Positions 62,376-64,000 of a DNA stretch of 64,000 nt are shown here, one piece after another; positions within the stretch are counted from its first letter, which is position 1, and the number at the start of each line of letters is the position of its first letter. Under the pieces are notes generated by a model. That model saw only the letters and a list, made by a program, of their open reading frames with translations, searched no databases and was not told where the DNA came from. This DNA is from Bradyrhizobium sp. BR 10289 (GTDB taxonomy: Bacteria; Pseudomonadota; Alphaproteobacteria; Rhizobiales; Xanthobacteraceae). A program made the translations under genes and the position numbers. The DNA lies in contig NZ_JACOFR010000004.1 in the NCBI RefSeq assembly GCF_019455385.1, positions 372,001 through 436,000 of the forward strand. Reading direction: 5' to 3'.

Positions 62376-63076
62376 TGCAGACATACGACCTTTCGCGGCG
62401 CCTTGCGGCCGAAGCACTCGGCACCGGTATTCTCGTTGCGACGGTGGTCGGCTCCGGGATCATGGCGGAGACGCTGACGAAGGATGTCGCCCTTGCGCTT
62501 CTCTGCAACACGCTGCCAACCGGGGCGATCCTGGTCGTGCTGATCACTGTGCTCGGTCCAATCTCCGGTGCACACTTCAATCCCGCGGCCACGCTGGTGT
62601 TCACCGGCAAGCGCGAGTTGCCCGTGAACGAAGCCGTGCTTTATGTGGTCGCGCAGATCGCCGGCGGCATCGCGGGAACGATGGCGGCACATCTGATGTT
62701 CGGACTACCCCTGCTCGACCTCTCGACCAAGATTCGAACGGGAGGGCCGCAATGGTTTGCAGAAGCTGTCGCGGCATTCGGACTGGTCGCGACGATTTTG
62801 GCCGGTGTTCGTTTTCAGCGAACCGCCGTCCCGTGGCTAGTGGGCCTCTACATCACGGCGGCCTACTGGTTCACGGCCTCGACATCGTTTGCCAATCCGG
62901 CCGTGGCGATCGCGCGATCGGTGACCAACACATTCTCGGGCATTCGCCCCATCGACCTGCCCGGCTTCATCCTTGCAGAGCTCTGCGGAGCATTCGCCGG
63001 CATGTTGTTGATGAATTGGCTGCTCGGACATTCCAATGCGCGCGGCCCTGTCCCTATGGCGGAGACGACCCGATGA
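62375..63076 (+). CDS. aqpS: Aquaglyceroporin, AqpS-like (arsenite channel)
   Basis: A 233-residue MIP-family channel with six helices and both pore motifs: N69-P70-A71 (GAHFNPAATLVF) and N174-P175-A176 (SFANPAVAIARS) with the pore Arg R181. The ATG at 62375 overlaps the arsR stop, which sets the start against longer open reading upstream. In Sinorhizobium meliloti AqpS lets arsenite made by ArsC leave the cell downhill, replacing ArsB. The same order arsR-aqpS-arsC is found here. It overlaps arsC by four bases. Confidence 0.92.
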   Translation: MQTYDLSRRLAAEALGTGILVATVVGSGIMAETLTKDVALALLCNTLPTGAILVVLITVLGPISGAHFNPAATLVFTGKRELPVNEAVLYVVAQIAGGIAGTMAAHLMFGLPLLDLSTKIRTGGPQWFAEAVAAFGLVATILAGVRFQRTAVPWLVGLYITAAYWFTASTSFANPAVAIARSVTNTFSGIRPIDLPGFILAELCGAFAGMLLMNWLLGHSNARGPVPMAETTR

Positions 63077-63495
63077 GCGTCACGATCTACCACAACCCCG
63101 ACTGCGGCACCTCGCGCAATACGCTGGCGATGATCCGGCAGAGCGGCGTCGAGCCTGTTGTCATCGAGTATTTGAAAACGCCGCCGTCCCGCGAAACGCT
63201 CAAGCGATTGATCGCGGAGATGGGAATAACCGTCCGCGCGCTGCTGCGCGAGAAGGGAACGCCCTACAAGGAGCTCGGCCTCGCCGATCCCAAATGGTCC
63301 GATGACGAGCTGGTGGACCAGATGCTTGCGCATCCCATCCTGATCAACCGCCCGATCGTGGTGACGCCAAAGGGCACACGATTGTGCCGGCCCTCGGAAG
63401 CCGTCATCGACCTCCTGGACAACCCTGTCGGCCGGTTCGTGAAGGAGGATGGCGAGGTGGTCGAGGCCCCGGCACCCGGACCTCGCCTTCCCTAG
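63073..63495 (+). CDS. arsC: Arsenate reductase, glutaredoxin-dependent (ArsC)
   Basis: A 140-residue ArsC of the Grx/thioredoxin-fold type. The ATG at 63073 overlaps the aquaporin stop. The catalytic Cys is C11 in YHNPDCGTSRNTL. Arg residues at RALLREKGTPYKELGL and LINRPIVVTPKGTRLCRPSE match those that bind arsenate. It reduces As(V) to As(III) with glutathione/glutaredoxin; As(III) then leaves through the aquaporin and acts as inducer for the repressors. Confidence 0.94.
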   Translation: MSVTIYHNPDCGTSRNTLAMIRQSGVEPVVIEYLKTPPSRETLKRLIAEMGITVRALLREKGTPYKELGLADPKWSDDELVDQMLAHPILINRPIVVTPKGTRLCRPSEAVIDLLDNPVGRFVKEDGEVVEAPAPGPRLP

Positions 63496-63529
63496 CCAGA
63501 GATGGAGATGGCGGGAAGCCCGCACGCGG

Positions 63530-63665
63530 CCATCCTTCGTGACGCCCGCCTCCGGCGGGCCCTCAGGATGAGGACGGAGTATGTCGCCACAATCTTAAAC
63601 AGGCAAAGCTGTTGCTTAGCCTCATCCTGAGGAGACCGCGCAGCGGTCGTCTCGAAGGACGAGGC
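63530..63665. repeat. Pair of palindromic intergenic repeats in inverted orientation
   Basis: Two related units lie in the 257-bp gap after arsC: 63530-63573 (CATCCTTCGTGACGCCCGCC then GGCGGGCCCTCAGGATGAGG) and 63620-63665 (CCTCATCCTGAGGAGACCGC then GCGGTCGTCTCGAAGGACG). Each is itself an imperfect palindrome and the two face opposite ways, so the region can fold into a large stem. Repeats of this CCTCATCCTGAGGAG...TCTCGAAGGATG type are scattered in Bradyrhizobium genomes. They may end the arsC transcript. Confidence 0.65.
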
Positions 63666-63752
63666 GCTCGCTCAGGACCCGCCAAGCCCAGATGCGATTC
63701 CCCTGCGTCGGTCAGGCACCGCGATCGTCGTGCGAGGGCGGCGCCTCGCCCC

Positions 63753-64000
63753 TCAGAACTCGAGCCTGTCGCGGATGGCCTCGATGCCGGCTCGCGCGCA
63801 CGCTTCGTCAGCGTCGCCGCCAGGCGCTCCGGAGACGCCGATCGCTCCAACCAGAGAGCCGCCTGCTTCGACGGTCAGCCCGCCTCCGATGATGACTGCC
63901 CCGGGAAGATTGCGAATGCCCGCCTGCATCATGCCCGGCTGGCTGATTGCGTTCAGCTCGCTCGTGCTGGTCTTGAACGAGGCGGCTGTCCAGGCCTTGC
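63753..64000 (-). CDS. GlcG/HbpS-family protein (5' end missing)
   Basis: Minus-strand frame ending with TGA at 63753-63755; about 81 residues of the C-terminal part are in the window. The sequence includes NAISQPGMMQAGIRNLPGA, VIIGGGLTVEAGGSLVGAIG and VSGAPGGDADEACARAGIEA, which is diagnostic of the GlcG/HbpS (DUF336) haem-binding-like family, associated with glycolate use, corrin metabolism or extracellular haem sensing. The start lies to the right of the window. Confidence 0.88.
   Translation of the reverse strand, partial: KAWTAASFKTSTSELNAISQPGMMQAGIRNLPGAVIIGGGLTVEAGGSLVGAIGVSGAPGGDADEACARAGIEAIRDRLEF

Noticed and set aside
1..64000. CRISPR array, phage module or known defence system
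   Set aside because: No regularly spaced repeats, no cas, toxin-antitoxin or restriction genes were recognised. Ku is a repair protein and is not counted as defence.
1..64000. tRNA or rRNA genes
   Set aside because: No cloverleaf with TTC-arm and CCA-end pattern and no rRNA-like stretch could be picked out by reading; a tRNAscan run would settle it.

Overview
The window is GC-rich alphaproteobacterial chromosome, most likely Bradyrhizobium or a close relative in the Nitrobacteraceae. The main reason is the minus-strand backbone cycHJKL (cytochrome c maturation) - degP - response regulator - sensor kinase - glnE, an order known from rhizobia, Brucella and Bartonella. Ku, a Flp-type pilin, FixK-like boxes, a YcgN/UPF0260 protein and a Bradyrhizobium-style palindromic intergenic repeat agree with this. 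No 16S gene is present, so genus level is inference.

Layout. 1-898: end of a formate dehydrogenase locus (fdhD, fdsD). 873-5293: glnE and a FeuQ-like kinase. 5304-29085: a ~23.8 kb block of catabolic and transport genes. 29059-37414: FeuP-like regulator, degP, a chemoreceptor and cycLKJH. 37546-45064: hypotheticals, a second two-component pair, a small membrane protein, ku, a Flp pilin and a SnoaL-like protein. 45276-57824: TPP enzyme, triple-GAF kinase, DHA2 exporter, UPF0260 protein, PBP1A, DUF1214/DUF1254 pair, a candidate tiny sRNA and two divergent transglutaminase-like genes. 57721-63495: arsenic locus with two divergent ArsR genes, one arm flavoprotein-MFS-MFS (the last frameshifted), the other aquaporin-ArsC. 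63496-64000: palindromic repeats and the end of a GlcG/HbpS-type gene.

The most striking feature is the 5304-29085 block. It sits exactly between a response regulator and what should be its partner kinase. The last eight codons of the regulator (YMIRDGIR plus stop) occur twice: once completing the intact regulator (29059-29085) and once as a leftover in front of the kinase (5277-5303), sharing an 11-bp core. This is what integration at the 3' end of the regulator gene would leave, although no integrase is visible. The block carries two HpaB-type flavin monooxygenases, one flavin reductase, a luciferase-like monooxygenase of the NtaA/SnaA/DszA type, two complete polyamine/Fe-type ABC importers (one with fused permeases), a DapA-like lyase, a class II aldolase, RidA, DUF1028, an AroQ-like protein with a substituted active-site residue, dehydrogenases and IclR/LysR regulators. 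Together they look like a peripheral pathway for uptake and oxidative breakdown of an unidentified, probably nitrogen-containing compound. Both a DszC-like gene and a LysR gene in it are decaying.

The arsenic locus is the second coherent system: two As(III)-sensing-type repressors with C-terminal Cys pairs, three palindromic operator candidates, a glutaredoxin-type arsenate reductase, an AqpS-like channel for arsenite exit, and a flavoprotein with a Cys-rich tail linked to two MFS proteins.
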